A stretch of 14,143 bases of DNA from Muribaculaceae bacterium (lineage in GTDB: Bacteria; Bacteroidota; Bacteroidia; Bacteroidales; Muribaculaceae). Below, piece by piece: positions 1 to 6,852 of this stretch; within the stretch, counting starts at the first letter, position 1; each line of letters opens with the position of its first letter. A program made the position numbers and the translations under genes. The stretch is from NCBI GenBank assembly GCA_902836725.1, contig CADFRV010000033.1, forward strand, positions 1 to 14,143. The letters are read 5' to 3'. The notes under the pieces were generated by a model. The model ran no database searches. It was not told the origin of the DNA and was given only the letters and a program-made list of their open reading frames with translations.

Positions 1-2398
1 ATGCATTGGCTTCTATCTTGAGCATGATTTTGCGGATATACAGCCCCTGTATTCTGCCGACCACGGGTTCTTCCGGGCCGAATACACGCTGTCCGAAAAG
101 TGCGCGCAGTTTTGAGGCATATGCATCTGCTACAGCACGCAACCGCGAGGGATCGCGATGCTTCATGTAAAGGTAGATTATGCGGGTGAAGGGGGGATAG
201 AAGAATTTGCGCCGTTCTTCTATTTCCTGATGATAATAGGCTTCGTAATCATGTGAACGCACGTATGAGAGCACATGGTGTGCCGGTTGATATGTCTGTA
301 TTATCACAAGTCCATGTGTGCCGGTACGTCGCCCAGCACGCCCTGCAACCTGTTCGAGCATATTGAATGTCCGTTCATTTGATCTGAAATCGGGGAAGTT
401 TATCAATGAGTCGGCATTAAGCACCCCAACCATTTCCACGCCTTTGAAATCAAGACCTTTCGTAACCATCTGGGTGCCGACAAGGATCTGTGCTTTCCTT
501 TCGGAAAAATCACCAATTATCTGTTCGTAAGAGTTCTTGTTGCGTGTCGTGTCAAGATCCATACGCATCATTTTGTATGAAGGGAATATCTCTTCTACTT
601 CCTCTTCTATTCTTTCGGTGCCGTATCCGAGAATCTCGATGGCAGGCTCTTTGCATTGCGGACATACCGATGGAAGGGGATATACCGCTCCACAGTAATG
701 ACATTGCAGTTGCCGCAGATGTGCATGATATGTGAGTGCCACATCGCAATGCTCACAGCGTGGCACCCATGCGCATTGTTTGCAGCGTGCCAACGGGGCA
801 TATCCGCGTCTGTTCTGGAACAGGATTATCTGTCCGTCCCTGTCCAGTGCCTCTTTTGCAAGACTTATGGTGTCTGTAGCGAAAGCTCCACGCATATTTT
901 TTGTGCGGAAGGCATGCTTCATGTCGACAATGCGTATTTCCGGAAGCGATACATCGCCGTATCGTTCGGTCAGTTTTACAAGGCCGAATTTGCCATTGAG
1001 GGCTTTGAAATATGTATCAATGGCAGGAGTGGCAGAGCCTAACAGTGTTTTTGCACCATGCATGGATGCCAACACGATCGCGGTATCACGTCCGTTGTAT
1101 CGCGGAGCCGGATCAAATTGCTTGTAGCTCTGGTCATGTTCTTCGTCTACAATCACTAAGCCGAGTTTCTTGAATGGAAGAAACACGGCCGATCTGGCTC
1201 CGATTATTACTGCCGGTTCTTTCTCCTGAAGAAGTTTTTTCCAGATGTCTACCCGCTCGTTGTCGGTGAATCTGGAGTGGTAAATTATAACTTTCTCGCC
1301 GAAGACATGCTGTAGCCTGCGTGTAAGTTGTGTGGTGAGAGCTATTTCAGGCACAAGCATCAACACCTGGTCTCCTTTTCTGAGGACATAATCGATCAGA
1401 TGTATATATATTTCTGTTTTTCCGCTTGATGTCACCCCATGCAAAAGGCACACCTGTCTGTCAAGCCACGATTTATGGATCTCGTCAAGAGCTTTTGATT
1501 GTGCAGGACTTAATTCCGGGAGTTTCCCGGTGGCGGTTCCTGTGAATCTGAAGCGGTTTATCTCCTTTTTAAATATTGTAACTATACCTTTTTTTGCTAT
1601 CGCCGATAATATTGATGGAGATACATCAGCACGTTTCAGAAGTTCGTCACGACTGACCTCATCGGTTCCTCCTCGACTGAAGCCTGTGAGCTCCAACATG
1701 GCCAGAAGAAGAAGTTCCTGTTTTTTCGCACCTTTTGTCAGGGCGAATGCATCGGCAATCCTGTCGCGGGTGATATTGAATGAAACGAACGTCTCGTGTC
1801 GGGCGCGGTATCGTTCCATAAGTTTTTCCGATATGATCAGGCTCCCTTTTTCTATCATGCGGTTTACAGTGGATGTGACTCCACGCCGTCCGTCGAATTT
1901 ATCCGCTATCCCATGTATAGCGAGGGCGCCTTCGTGGTCAAGAAGCTGGTATATCTCAGCTTCGAGAGGTACCGAAAAAGGCATCTCCGCTATGTCATAA
2001 TCAGGATTCGCTTCCACGAAAGTCTCGCTTTCGATTTTTAATCCGGTCGGAAGTGCAGCCTTGTATACTTCACCGGGCGCACACAAATAATATTCGGAAA
2101 CCCAATCCCAGAGTTTCATTTGCGGATGGCAAACAACCGGGCTTGTATCAAGCATCATAGCTATATCCTTAATCTCGACTTGTGAGGGTGGAGAGTTAAG
2201 GATGGCTGTCACTATTCCGGTATAAAATTTCTTTTTACCGAATGGCACAATCACTCTGTATCCGATTTCAACGGATGCATACATTTCAGGCGGTACCCGA
2301 TATGTGAAGGTAGTGTTCAGCGGCAACGGCAACAATACTTCCAGATAGTGGCAAGTCGTTGTAGCGGATTCTGTAGAGTGATCTTGTCTATGTGTCAT
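1..2398 (-). CDS. priA: Primosomal protein N' (PriA), replication-restart DNA helicase, C-terminus cut by window edge
   Basis: PriA is a 3'-to-5' superfamily 2 helicase that recognises abandoned replication forks and starts reloading of the replicative helicase. The frame is open from the ATG at 2398 to the window edge, giving 799 residues. The N-terminal DNA-binding region spans about residues 15-120. The helicase core shows Walker A GVTSSGKTEIY (321-331), DEEH (418-421), GSATP (454-458), and the C-terminal helicase motifs GTQMVTKGLDF (641-651) and QVAGRAGRR (683-691). Eight cysteines in four CxxC pairs (539/542, 548/551, 566/569, 579/582) form the two zinc sites typical of PriA. Only about 20 residues should be missing, judged by family length. 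The ATG at 2398 is the first after an in-frame stop upstream. There is no clear Shine-Dalgarno sequence, as is usual in this phylum. The gene is divergent from galM, with 229 bp between the two starts. The identification is firm. Confidence 0.96.
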   Translation of the reverse strand, partial: MTHRQDHSTESATTTCHYLEVLLPLPLNTTFTYRVPPEMYASVEIGYRVIVPFGKKKFYTGIVTAILNSPPSQVEIKDIAMMLDTSPVVCHPQMKLWDWVSEYYLCAPGEVYKAALPTGLKIESETFVEANPDYDIAEMPFSVPLEAEIYQLLDHEGALAIHGIADKFDGRRGVTSTVNRMIEKGSLIISEKLMERYRARHETFVSFNITRDRIADAFALTKGAKKQELLLLAMLELTGFSRGGTDEVSRDELLKRADVSPSILSAIAKKGIVTIFKKEINRFRFTGTATGKLPELSPAQSKALDEIHKSWLDRQVCLLHGVTSSGKTEIYIHLIDYVLRKGDQVLMLVPEIALTTQLTRRLQHVFGEKVIIYHSRFTDNERVDIWKKLLQEKEPAVIIGARSAVFLPFKKLGLVIVDEEHDQSYKQFDPAPRYNGRDTAIVLASMHGAKTLLGSATPAIDTYFKALNGKFGLVKLTERYGDVSLPEIRIVDMKHAFRTKNMRGAFATDTISLAKEALDRDGQIILFQNRRGYAPLARCKQCAWVPRCEHCDVALTYHAHLRQLQCHYCGAVYPLPSVCPQCKEPAIEILGYGTERIEEEVEEIFPSYKMMRMDLDTTRNKNSYEQIIGDFSERKAQILVGTQMVTKGLDFKGVEMVGVLNADSLINFPDFRSNERTFNMLEQVAGRAGRRTGTHGLVIIQTYQPAHHVLSYVRSHDYEAYYHQEIEERRKFFYPPFTRIIYLYMKHRDPSRLRAVADAYASKLRALFGQRVFGPEEPVVGRIQGLYIRKIMLKIEANA

Positions 2399-2447
2399 GT
2401 GTTGCTGTTTCCCTTTAACCAAGCGATGAGATTGTATATATTGAATA

Positions 2448-2455
2448 CAAATTTA
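2448..2455 (-). promoter_or_regulatory. Candidate priA promoter, -7 element
   Basis: On the minus strand this reads TAAATTTG, a full match to the Bacteroidetes -7 consensus TAnnTTTG. It would start transcription about 40 nt before the priA ATG. I see no TTG at the expected distance upstream, so only half of the promoter is supported. Confidence 0.4.
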
Positions 2456-2498
2456 ATGGTTTTTCCCAAAGAGGAATGTCATAATACGGGAAAAATTG

Positions 2499-2506
2499 TA
2501 ACTTTG
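2499..2506 (+). promoter_or_regulatory. Candidate galM promoter, -7 element
   Basis: TAACTTTG matches the Bacteroidetes -7 consensus exactly. The place expected for the -33 TTG (2476-2478) reads ATG, so the upstream element is imperfect. Transcription would start near 2513 and give a leader of about 115 nt before galM. The site lies about 45 bp from the divergent priA candidate, so the two promoters share one short control region. Confidence 0.5.
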
Positions 2507-2549
2507 CAACAACTAACCGTCCGAAGTAACTGATTTGAGCGGATAGTGT

Positions 2550-2586
2550 GACAGCTCCGGGACACCTACCAATGAGCTGTCGGTGT
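2550..2586 (+). other. Hairpin in the galM 5' leader, with an overlapping alternative pairing
   Basis: GACAGCTC (2550-2557) pairs perfectly with GAGCTGTC (2574-2581) across a 16-nt loop. ACACC inside the loop (2562-2566) can instead pair with GGTGT just after the stem (2582-2586). The two pairings probably exclude each other, because the linkers are too short for a good pseudoknot. The hairpin lies between the candidate start site and the galM ATG. It matches no riboswitch class that I recognise. Confidence 0.35.
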
Positions 2587-2627
2587 TAGGAATCCTTAAG
2601 TCAAACCAAAAACTAAAATTCATCATA

Positions 2628-3665
2628 ATGAATATCGAAAAACAAGTTTTTCCCACGTCAAAAGGGGAAATCACATGGTTCACACTAACCAACAGCAAAG
2701 GCGCCAAAGTGGTGCTTTCGTCGCTTGGCGCCGGGGTTGTGGCTGTAAAACTCCCTGAGGCAGACGGTGCCATTACAGATGTGATTATCGGATATGACGA
2801 CCCGGAAGCATATTTTGCCGATGGCCCGTGTGCCGGCAAAACTCCCGGCAGATATGCCAACAGAATAGCAAAAGGCCGTTTCTCTCTGGATGGGAAAGTG
2901 TATGAATTACCTATAAACAACGGCCCTAACCATCTGCATGGCGGCCCCGACGGCTTTCAGAACCGTATATGGGAATGTAAAGCCGTAGATGATAATAAGG
3001 TGGAATTCAAATTGCACAGCGCCGACGGTGATTCCGGTTATCCCGGTGCATTGGATGCAACCGTAGTATATACCTGGGATGACGATAATGTGCTGAATAT
3101 AGAGTATTCGGCAGAATGCGACGCTCCGACATATGTAAATCTGACGAACCACACATATTTCAACCTTAACGGCCACAATTCAGGAACGGTTCTTGATCAT
3201 ATACTGAGAATGAACTGTTCGGAATATCTTCCCACTGACGAGACCCAGATTCCGCTCGACAAACCTGCTACTGTTAAGGGCACCCCCATGGATTTTACAT
3301 CCGGAGCTAAGATCGGAGCCTCCATCAATGATGATTTCGAGGCATTGAAAATAGGGAAGGGGTATGACCATTGTTATATGGTGGACGGATATGACGGCAC
3401 TGTGCGTGAAGTGGCGGAACTGATTTCGGAAACCAGTCCGCACAAAGTGACTGTATTCTCAGACCAACCCTGTGCTCAGGTATATACCGGCAACTGGCTG
3501 GCCGGATGTCCTGAAGGCAAGGGCGGATATGCGTATAAAGATTACGATGCAGTGGCCATTGAATGCCAGGGTGCTCCCGACGCTCCTAATAATGCGAATC
3601 TTCCATCCCAGAGACTGAATCCGGGGGAACGTTATGAGCGTACCATACGGTTTGTTTTCAAATAA
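2628..3665 (+). CDS. galM: Aldose 1-epimerase (mutarotase), cytoplasmic form
   Basis: Converts alpha- and beta-anomers of galactose and other aldoses, feeding the Leloir pathway. The protein has 345 residues, the usual family size. Family motifs are in place: NHLHGG with H104, NLTNHTYFNL with H175, and AIECQ with E312. By analogy with characterised mutarotases, the two histidines bind the sugar or act as acid and E312 acts as the base. An arginine typical of the substrate site lies in PGRYANRI (73-80). The ATG at 2628 is chosen because the protein then starts directly with the beta-sandwich; the frame extends upstream only through non-ATG codons. There is no signal peptide, so it should be cytoplasmic, unlike the lipoprotein mutarotases also found in Bacteroidales. 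It stands alone, divergent from priA, and no sugar kinase or transporter is adjacent in view. Confidence 0.95.
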   Translation: MNIEKQVFPTSKGEITWFTLTNSKGAKVVLSSLGAGVVAVKLPEADGAITDVIIGYDDPEAYFADGPCAGKTPGRYANRIAKGRFSLDGKVYELPINNGPNHLHGGPDGFQNRIWECKAVDDNKVEFKLHSADGDSGYPGALDATVVYTWDDDNVLNIEYSAECDAPTYVNLTNHTYFNLNGHNSGTVLDHILRMNCSEYLPTDETQIPLDKPATVKGTPMDFTSGAKIGASINDDFEALKIGKGYDHCYMVDGYDGTVREVAELISETSPHKVTVFSDQPCAQVYTGNWLAGCPEGKGGYAYKDYDAVAIECQGAPDAPNNANLPSQRLNPGERYERTIRFVFK

Positions 3666-3711
3666 GCCTGACAAGAATCGGTTGAAGACCGCATAAACAC
3701 AATATAAACAC

Positions 3712-3758
3712 ATCGCCCGGCTATTCAGTGCTGCAAGAGCCTTGAAAAGCCGGGCGAT
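3712..3758. terminator. Likely bidirectional terminator between galM and the convergent redoxin gene
   Basis: ATCGCCCGGCT (3712-3722) and AGCCGGGCGAT (3748-3758) form an 11-bp GC-rich stem. After one A-A mismatch the stem continues for about five more pairs (including one G-U) into a 13-nt loop. It lies between the stop codons of two convergent genes (3665 and 3778). Neither side has a strong T-run, so the call rests on the stem and its position. Confidence 0.65.
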
Positions 3759-3777
3759 ATTGTATCAATACGTGGTT

Positions 3778-4281
3778 TTACGTAAAAAGTTTTCTGAGTT
3801 CTTCTTCGGTCGGGTCTGCAATCGTCAGTTTGCCTTGGAGATTGATGACGAATGTACGCAGTCCTTCGTTCATTCTGAATGTCTTTCTGATAGAATTGAT
3901 TTCAGAAGGGTTTTCAACGTGAAATTGCATGTCGCTGTGTAGGTTGTCAATTTCTATGATTTCTTTCATCAATAGTTTTGACTTGTCCAGATTGACAGAA
4001 ATAATTTCTATCGGTTTGGATGTGTTGTGGAAACCATAAGTCTGGGACATGGAAGCCACCTGATTCTGATACATTCGCGACTCAGCGTCGCCGGCAGACC
4101 AGAAAGATAGAATAACCCATTTGCCTTTCAGAGATTCAAGTGACAGGACTGTAGTGTCGTTTTTGATTACAAGTCCCGGGGCGTCATCTCCGAGAGTGGC
4201 TTGCAGATGTTTGTCAGCAAACGCTGAAGCCGACATGAGTAAGAAAGCGAAACCTGCAATAATAATTTTAAGTTTCTTCAT
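3778..4281 (-). CDS. Secreted thioredoxin-fold (AhpC/TSA-TlpA-like) protein without catalytic cysteines
   Basis: A 167-residue protein with an N-terminal signal peptide: a lysine pair, a hydrophobic core and a likely cut after ASAFA at residue 22. The rest has a redoxin layout: APGLVI (34-39), LKGKWVILSFWS (51-62), IIEI-type middle helices, and TFVINLQGKL (143-152) as the late strand. Where active members carry W-C-x-x-C, this protein reads WSAGDAESR (61-69). The usual cis-proline before TFVI is also replaced (GLRTF). The protein contains no cysteine at all, so it cannot carry out thiol chemistry; a binding or structural role in the periplasm is an inference. The ATG at 4281 is chosen because it begins the signal peptide; the open frame upstream lacks an ATG start and fits leader sequence. 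A strong promoter match lies about 280 nt upstream. The precise function is unknown. Confidence 0.8.
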   Translation of the reverse strand: MKKLKIIIAGFAFLLMSASAFADKHLQATLGDDAPGLVIKNDTTVLSLESLKGKWVILSFWSAGDAESRMYQNQVASMSQTYGFHNTSKPIEIISVNLDKSKLLMKEIIEIDNLHSDMQFHVENPSEINSIRKTFRMNEGLRTFVINLQGKLTIADPTEEELRKLFT

Positions 4282-4419
4282 TACATTGTTTTGAGGTTCA
4301 TAATAAAGGAAACTTTCCGATAATGACGGATTATACTGTGTGTCAACCAGGGATAGCCTGTGATATGTTGATATGATTGGTGAATCATACAATATGGTGT
4401 ATCTCAGGTTAAAGTCGGA

Positions 4420-4497
4420 TTATTCACCCTCCCTCAATATACGAAGTAAAGATCTATGTATCGTTATGAGATGCGTATAAAGATAGTTGACAAACAT
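4420..4497 (-). CDS. Possible 25-residue small ORF in the redoxin leader
   Basis: ATG at 4497, stop TAA ending at 4420. The ORF is preceded by AAGGA six to seven bases before the ATG, an unusually good Shine-Dalgarno sequence for this phylum. A tight hairpin (4506-4518, GCCGA-loop-TCGGC on either strand) lies immediately upstream of that site. The peptide begins MFVNYLYTHLI and ends ILREGE; it has no recognised family. It could be a leader peptide or a small regulatory protein. An ORF this short could also arise by chance. Confidence 0.3.
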   Translation of the reverse strand: MFVNYLYTHLITIHRSLLRILREGE

Positions 4498-4540
4498 GTT
4501 TCCTTGCCGATTCTCGGCTGCGGATACGCCTCTGCGCCAT
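4454..4540 (-). CDS. Possible 28-residue basic small ORF in the redoxin leader
   Basis: ATG at 4540, stop TAG ending at 4454, about 17 nt after the predicted transcription start. Its first 14 residues (MAQRRIRSRESARK) carry five arginines and a lysine. It overlaps the neighbouring 25-residue ORF in a different frame, so translation of one could affect the other. No family is recognised and no clear ribosome site precedes it. It could be a leader peptide or chance. Confidence 0.2.
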   Translation of the reverse strand: MAQRRIRSRESARKHVCQLSLYASHNDT

Positions 4541-4563
4541 CCAATTATTTGCTCTTTCGGGCG

Positions 4564-4595
4564 CAAAGTTACGTAACAACGGGACAAAAAACAAA
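4564..4595 (-). promoter_or_regulatory. Strong promoter match for the redoxin transcript
   Basis: On the minus strand this reads TTTG (4595-4592), 20 bases, then TAACTTTG (4571-4564). This is the best match in the window to the two-part Bacteroidetes primary-sigma promoter. It points left, and transcription would start near 4557. The only substantial gene downstream is the secreted redoxin at 4281, so the leader is about 275 nt long. Confidence 0.7.
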
Positions 4596-4866
4596 TCCGG
4601 CCAGTTAAGGAGCATGAAAACCGGATGAAAAGTTGTTAAATAACATAGTTGTGCGGCACCAGTCGCGTGATGGTTAAATTTGGTTAAAGTCTTTGAACCC
4701 CCTCTATAAAGCAATATTTGGTATTTCGGAATCAGATAGGTCATTTATGCCTCATCAAAAATTTCTGTAGTTTTATATAACTTCTCCCAAATGTGAAAGG
4801 CGGCCTCTTTCCGGCCGATATTTCATTATGATGTTAAATGATGCTGCCGCAGTTTCGTTTGGTTGC

Positions 4867-4909
4867 GAATTATGAATAATTCCCCGTAATCCTTGTTTAG
4901 AATAATTCC
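4867..4909. repeat. Short inverted and direct repeats (GAATAATTC motif)
   Basis: GAATTAT (4867-4873) and ATAATTC (4876-4882) form a perfect inverted repeat with a 2-bp centre. The right half belongs to GAATAATTCC (4874-4883), which recurs exactly at 4900-4909, 26 bp further on. The spacing and symmetry resemble a protein-binding site, but no binding protein can be named. Confidence 0.4.
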
Positions 4910-4997
4910 GAATAAGACCTACTGCGATCAGCATTGGAACAGAGGCAATCGATTAAAATAAACATATAGATATTACGTAGTTAACATAAGTATATTC

Positions 4998-5006
4998 TGT
5001 GGATAT
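4998..5006 (-). promoter_or_regulatory. Possible DnaA box
   Basis: The plus strand reads TGTGGATAT, which is 8 of 9 bases of the complement of the DnaA box TTATCCACA. A poorer copy, TGTGCGTAA (5019-5027, 7 of 9), follows 21 bp on. Both lie upstream of dnaA in AT-rich sequence. DnaA boxes upstream of dnaA are known in many bacteria, for autoregulation or origin function. One good box is weak evidence. Confidence 0.3.
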
Positions 5007-5143
5007 AATAATCGATGTTGTGCGTAAAAAGGTTATTTTCTGGCATTTACCTTCCAGACGCGTCGCTTGGTGTAAGCTTGGTTTTTAATATCCTGACCAA
5101 CAGTAGTGTTAAGTGAAATAGGAAAAAAGCAAGAAAAAAGATA

Positions 5144-5175
5144 TTTGTTTTTCAACAAAAATTGAAAGAAATTTG
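5144..5175 (+). promoter_or_regulatory. Candidate dnaA promoter
   Basis: TTTG (5144-5147), 20 bases, then GAAATTTG (5168-5175), which matches the -7 consensus TAnnTTTG except at its first base. The spacing equals that of the better promoters in this window. Transcription would start near 5182, leaving a leader of about 128 nt before dnaA. Confidence 0.35.
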
Positions 5176-5309
5176 CATCGGAAAAGATTGAAAACACCGG
5201 ATGTACGGTTTGTGTCTCTCTCCTATTGAAACAACGCCTTCTGTGATTGCGTCAGTTTGTTTGGGATGCCCTTCGTAAAGTCCGGATATACAAGTTGAAA
5301 TACCTATTT

Positions 5310-6689
5310 ATGAACAAAACTCACCAGGAGCTTTGGCAAGATTGTCTGCGTATAATAAGCGACAATATTACCAAAGAGCAATATAAGGCATGGTTTGAAC
5401 CAATTGTCCCGTTAGGCTTCAAAGATGGAGAAGTGACGCTGTCTGTGCCGTCGGCTTTCTTTAAGGAGCATATCGAGACAACTTATCTTCCTTTGTTGGG
5501 AGCTGCATTGCGTCGTGTATACGGTGACGGTGTTAAATTGCAATATGAATATGTTCAGATCAGCAATTATCCCGACACAACAATACATGAAACCGGCCTG
5601 ACAACATCGCCTGTATTAAAAGGACGAACTGGAGGTTTGTTTCAGACAGCGGAAGTTACGACATTTGATTCGCAACTGAATCCGCGCTATACTTTCGAGA
5701 ATTATTGCGGGTCCAATTCCAACAAGATAGCACGTGCCATCGGTGAGGCTATCGCGAATGATCCAAAATGCAAGACATTCAACCCGTTGTTTGTTTTTGG
5801 TCCGACAGGCGTCGGGAAAACGCATCTTATTCAGGCTATCGGCATAAAGATCCGCGAGCATAATCCGCTTGCACGTATTCTGTATGTCAGCGCCCGACTG
5901 TTTGAGAGCCAGTATACAGTGGCGTTACATAACGGGAAAATCAACGAGTTTATAAATTTCTATCAGAGCATAGACACTCTGATAATAGACGATATTCAGG
6001 ATCTTATAGACAAGCCCCGTACACAAGGGACATTCTTTCATATCTTCAATCATCTTCATCAGAACCAAAGGCAGATAATCCTGTCGTCTGATTGCGCTCC
6101 CACGCAATTGAAAGGAATGCCGGATAGATTGCTGTCAAGGTTCAAATGGGGGATGACTGTGGAGCTTGAACGTCCGGATCTGCAATTGAGAAAGGAGGTA
6201 CTGCGGATGCGCGCCCGTCAGGACGGTCTTTCTATCCCGTCGGATGTGATGGATTTTATCGCTGAAAATGTTACAGACAGTGTGCGTGAGCTGGAAGGGA
6301 TTGTTGTGTCGCTCCTTGCACATGCCACAGTTACGAATCGCGAAATCACAGTAGATCTCGCACGTATGGTCATGGCCCGTGTGGTGCGCATGCATCGCCG
6401 GACCATCAACTTCGAGATTATCGCACAGGGTGTTGCGAATCACTATGGACTTGACCCTGATTCTATTTTTAGCAAATCAAGAAAGAGGGAGATCTCCGAT
6501 GCAAGGCAGATGGTGATGTATATGGCTAAAAAGCATGCCCATATGCCTCTTACCGCGATCGGTATGCGTCTTGCAAGAAATCATTCCACAGTAATATACG
6601 CATGTAAAAATATAGAGGAACGTCTTCCTTTTGAGAAACAGCTTCAGGAAGATGTGACCGCAATAGAAAAAGGATTTCTCGAGGATTGA
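5310..6689 (+). CDS. dnaA: Chromosomal replication initiator protein DnaA
   Basis: DnaA binds DnaA boxes at the origin, melts DNA as an ATP-bound filament and recruits the helicase. The 459 residues cover all four domains. Domain I spans about 1-85 (ELWQDCL, ITKEQYKAWF). A linker follows to about 120. The AAA+ domain has Walker A GPTGVGKT (164-171), Walker B LIIDDIQ (224-230), sensor 1 around SSD (259-261), the arginine finger R277 in RLLSRFKWG, and sensor 2 R326 in VRELEG. Domain IV (about 365-459) has the DNA-binding helices KSRKREISDARQ and ARNHSTVIYACKNI. The usual glycine before [RK]-[DN]-H is alanine (A422). The ATG at 5310 is chosen because domain I starts there; the open frame upstream (from 5247) has no family-like sequence. 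It stands alone, with a long AT-rich region upstream. Confidence 0.97.
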   Translation: MNKTHQELWQDCLRIISDNITKEQYKAWFEPIVPLGFKDGEVTLSVPSAFFKEHIETTYLPLLGAALRRVYGDGVKLQYEYVQISNYPDTTIHETGLTTSPVLKGRTGGLFQTAEVTTFDSQLNPRYTFENYCGSNSNKIARAIGEAIANDPKCKTFNPLFVFGPTGVGKTHLIQAIGIKIREHNPLARILYVSARLFESQYTVALHNGKINEFINFYQSIDTLIIDDIQDLIDKPRTQGTFFHIFNHLHQNQRQIILSSDCAPTQLKGMPDRLLSRFKWGMTVELERPDLQLRKEVLRMRARQDGLSIPSDVMDFIAENVTDSVRELEGIVVSLLAHATVTNREITVDLARMVMARVVRMHRRTINFEIIAQGVANHYGLDPDSIFSKSRKREISDARQMVMYMAKKHAHMPLTAIGMRLARNHSTVIYACKNIEERLPFEKQLQEDVTAIEKGFLED

Positions 6690-6754
6690 ACGGTCATAGC
6701 AGCTAATAAGAATATCCATATAATATAATTGGTCATTTTGGCTATTAATGTCGC

Positions 6755-6784
6755 TTGAATGGTCTTATTCCTTGAGCCATTCAA
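6755..6784 (+). terminator. Possible dnaA terminator hairpin
   Basis: TTGAATGG (6755-6762) pairs perfectly with CCATTCAA (6777-6784) across a 14-nt loop. It lies 66 bp after the dnaA stop and 20 bp before the -33 element of the amidase promoter. There is no T-run and the stem is AT-rich, so termination is plausible but not shown. Confidence 0.35.
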
Positions 6785-6803
6785 AAGGGAGCCAGTATGC
6801 AGG

Positions 6804-6834
6804 TTGTATTTGCAAGCAATTTTTACTAACTTTG
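6804..6834 (+). promoter_or_regulatory. Promoter of the amidase-MCE operon
   Basis: TTG (6804-6806), 20 bases, then TAACTTTG (6827-6834), an exact -7 consensus match. Transcription would start near 6841, only about 12 nt before the amidase ATG at 6853. This excludes longer upstream starts such as the TTG at 6844. Confidence 0.65.
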
Positions 6835-6852
6835 TGGTAAAGTTTGTATAAA

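Larger units (their letters stand above)
4596..5309. other. Gene-poor AT-rich region upstream of dnaA
   Basis: About 700 bp separate the leftward redoxin promoter from the dnaA start. No frame here looks like a protein and no tRNA or known RNA was recognised. The stretch holds an isolated TAAATTTG (4675-4682) inside a GGTTAAA direct repeat, short GAATAATTC repeats (4867-4909), two AATCGAT sites (4947-4953 and 5010-5016), one near-match to a DnaA box (4998-5006), two GCTTGGT copies (5065-5071 and 5076-5082) and a candidate dnaA promoter (5144-5175). It could be a control region for dnaA or a replication origin; the sequence alone does not decide. Confidence 0.4.

Noticed and set aside
656..2000. 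Plus-strand frames of 128-156 codons between 656 and 2000
   Set aside because: All are antisense to priA, whose motifs run through the whole stretch without a break.
4321..4350. TTGACA and TATAAT on the minus strand in the redoxin leader, like an E. coli promoter
   Set aside because: The two elements are only about 5 bases apart, far too close for a sigma-70 promoter, and this phylum uses a different consensus.
4386..4440. CTGAGA in the redoxin leader, recalling a TPP riboswitch
   Set aside because: The other conserved TPP blocks are absent and the gene downstream is not a thiamine gene.
4795..4817. GC-rich inverted repeats around CGGCC and GGCCG before dnaA
   Set aside because: The stem is only 5 bp, no T-run follows on either strand, and no gene ends nearby, so no terminator is supported.
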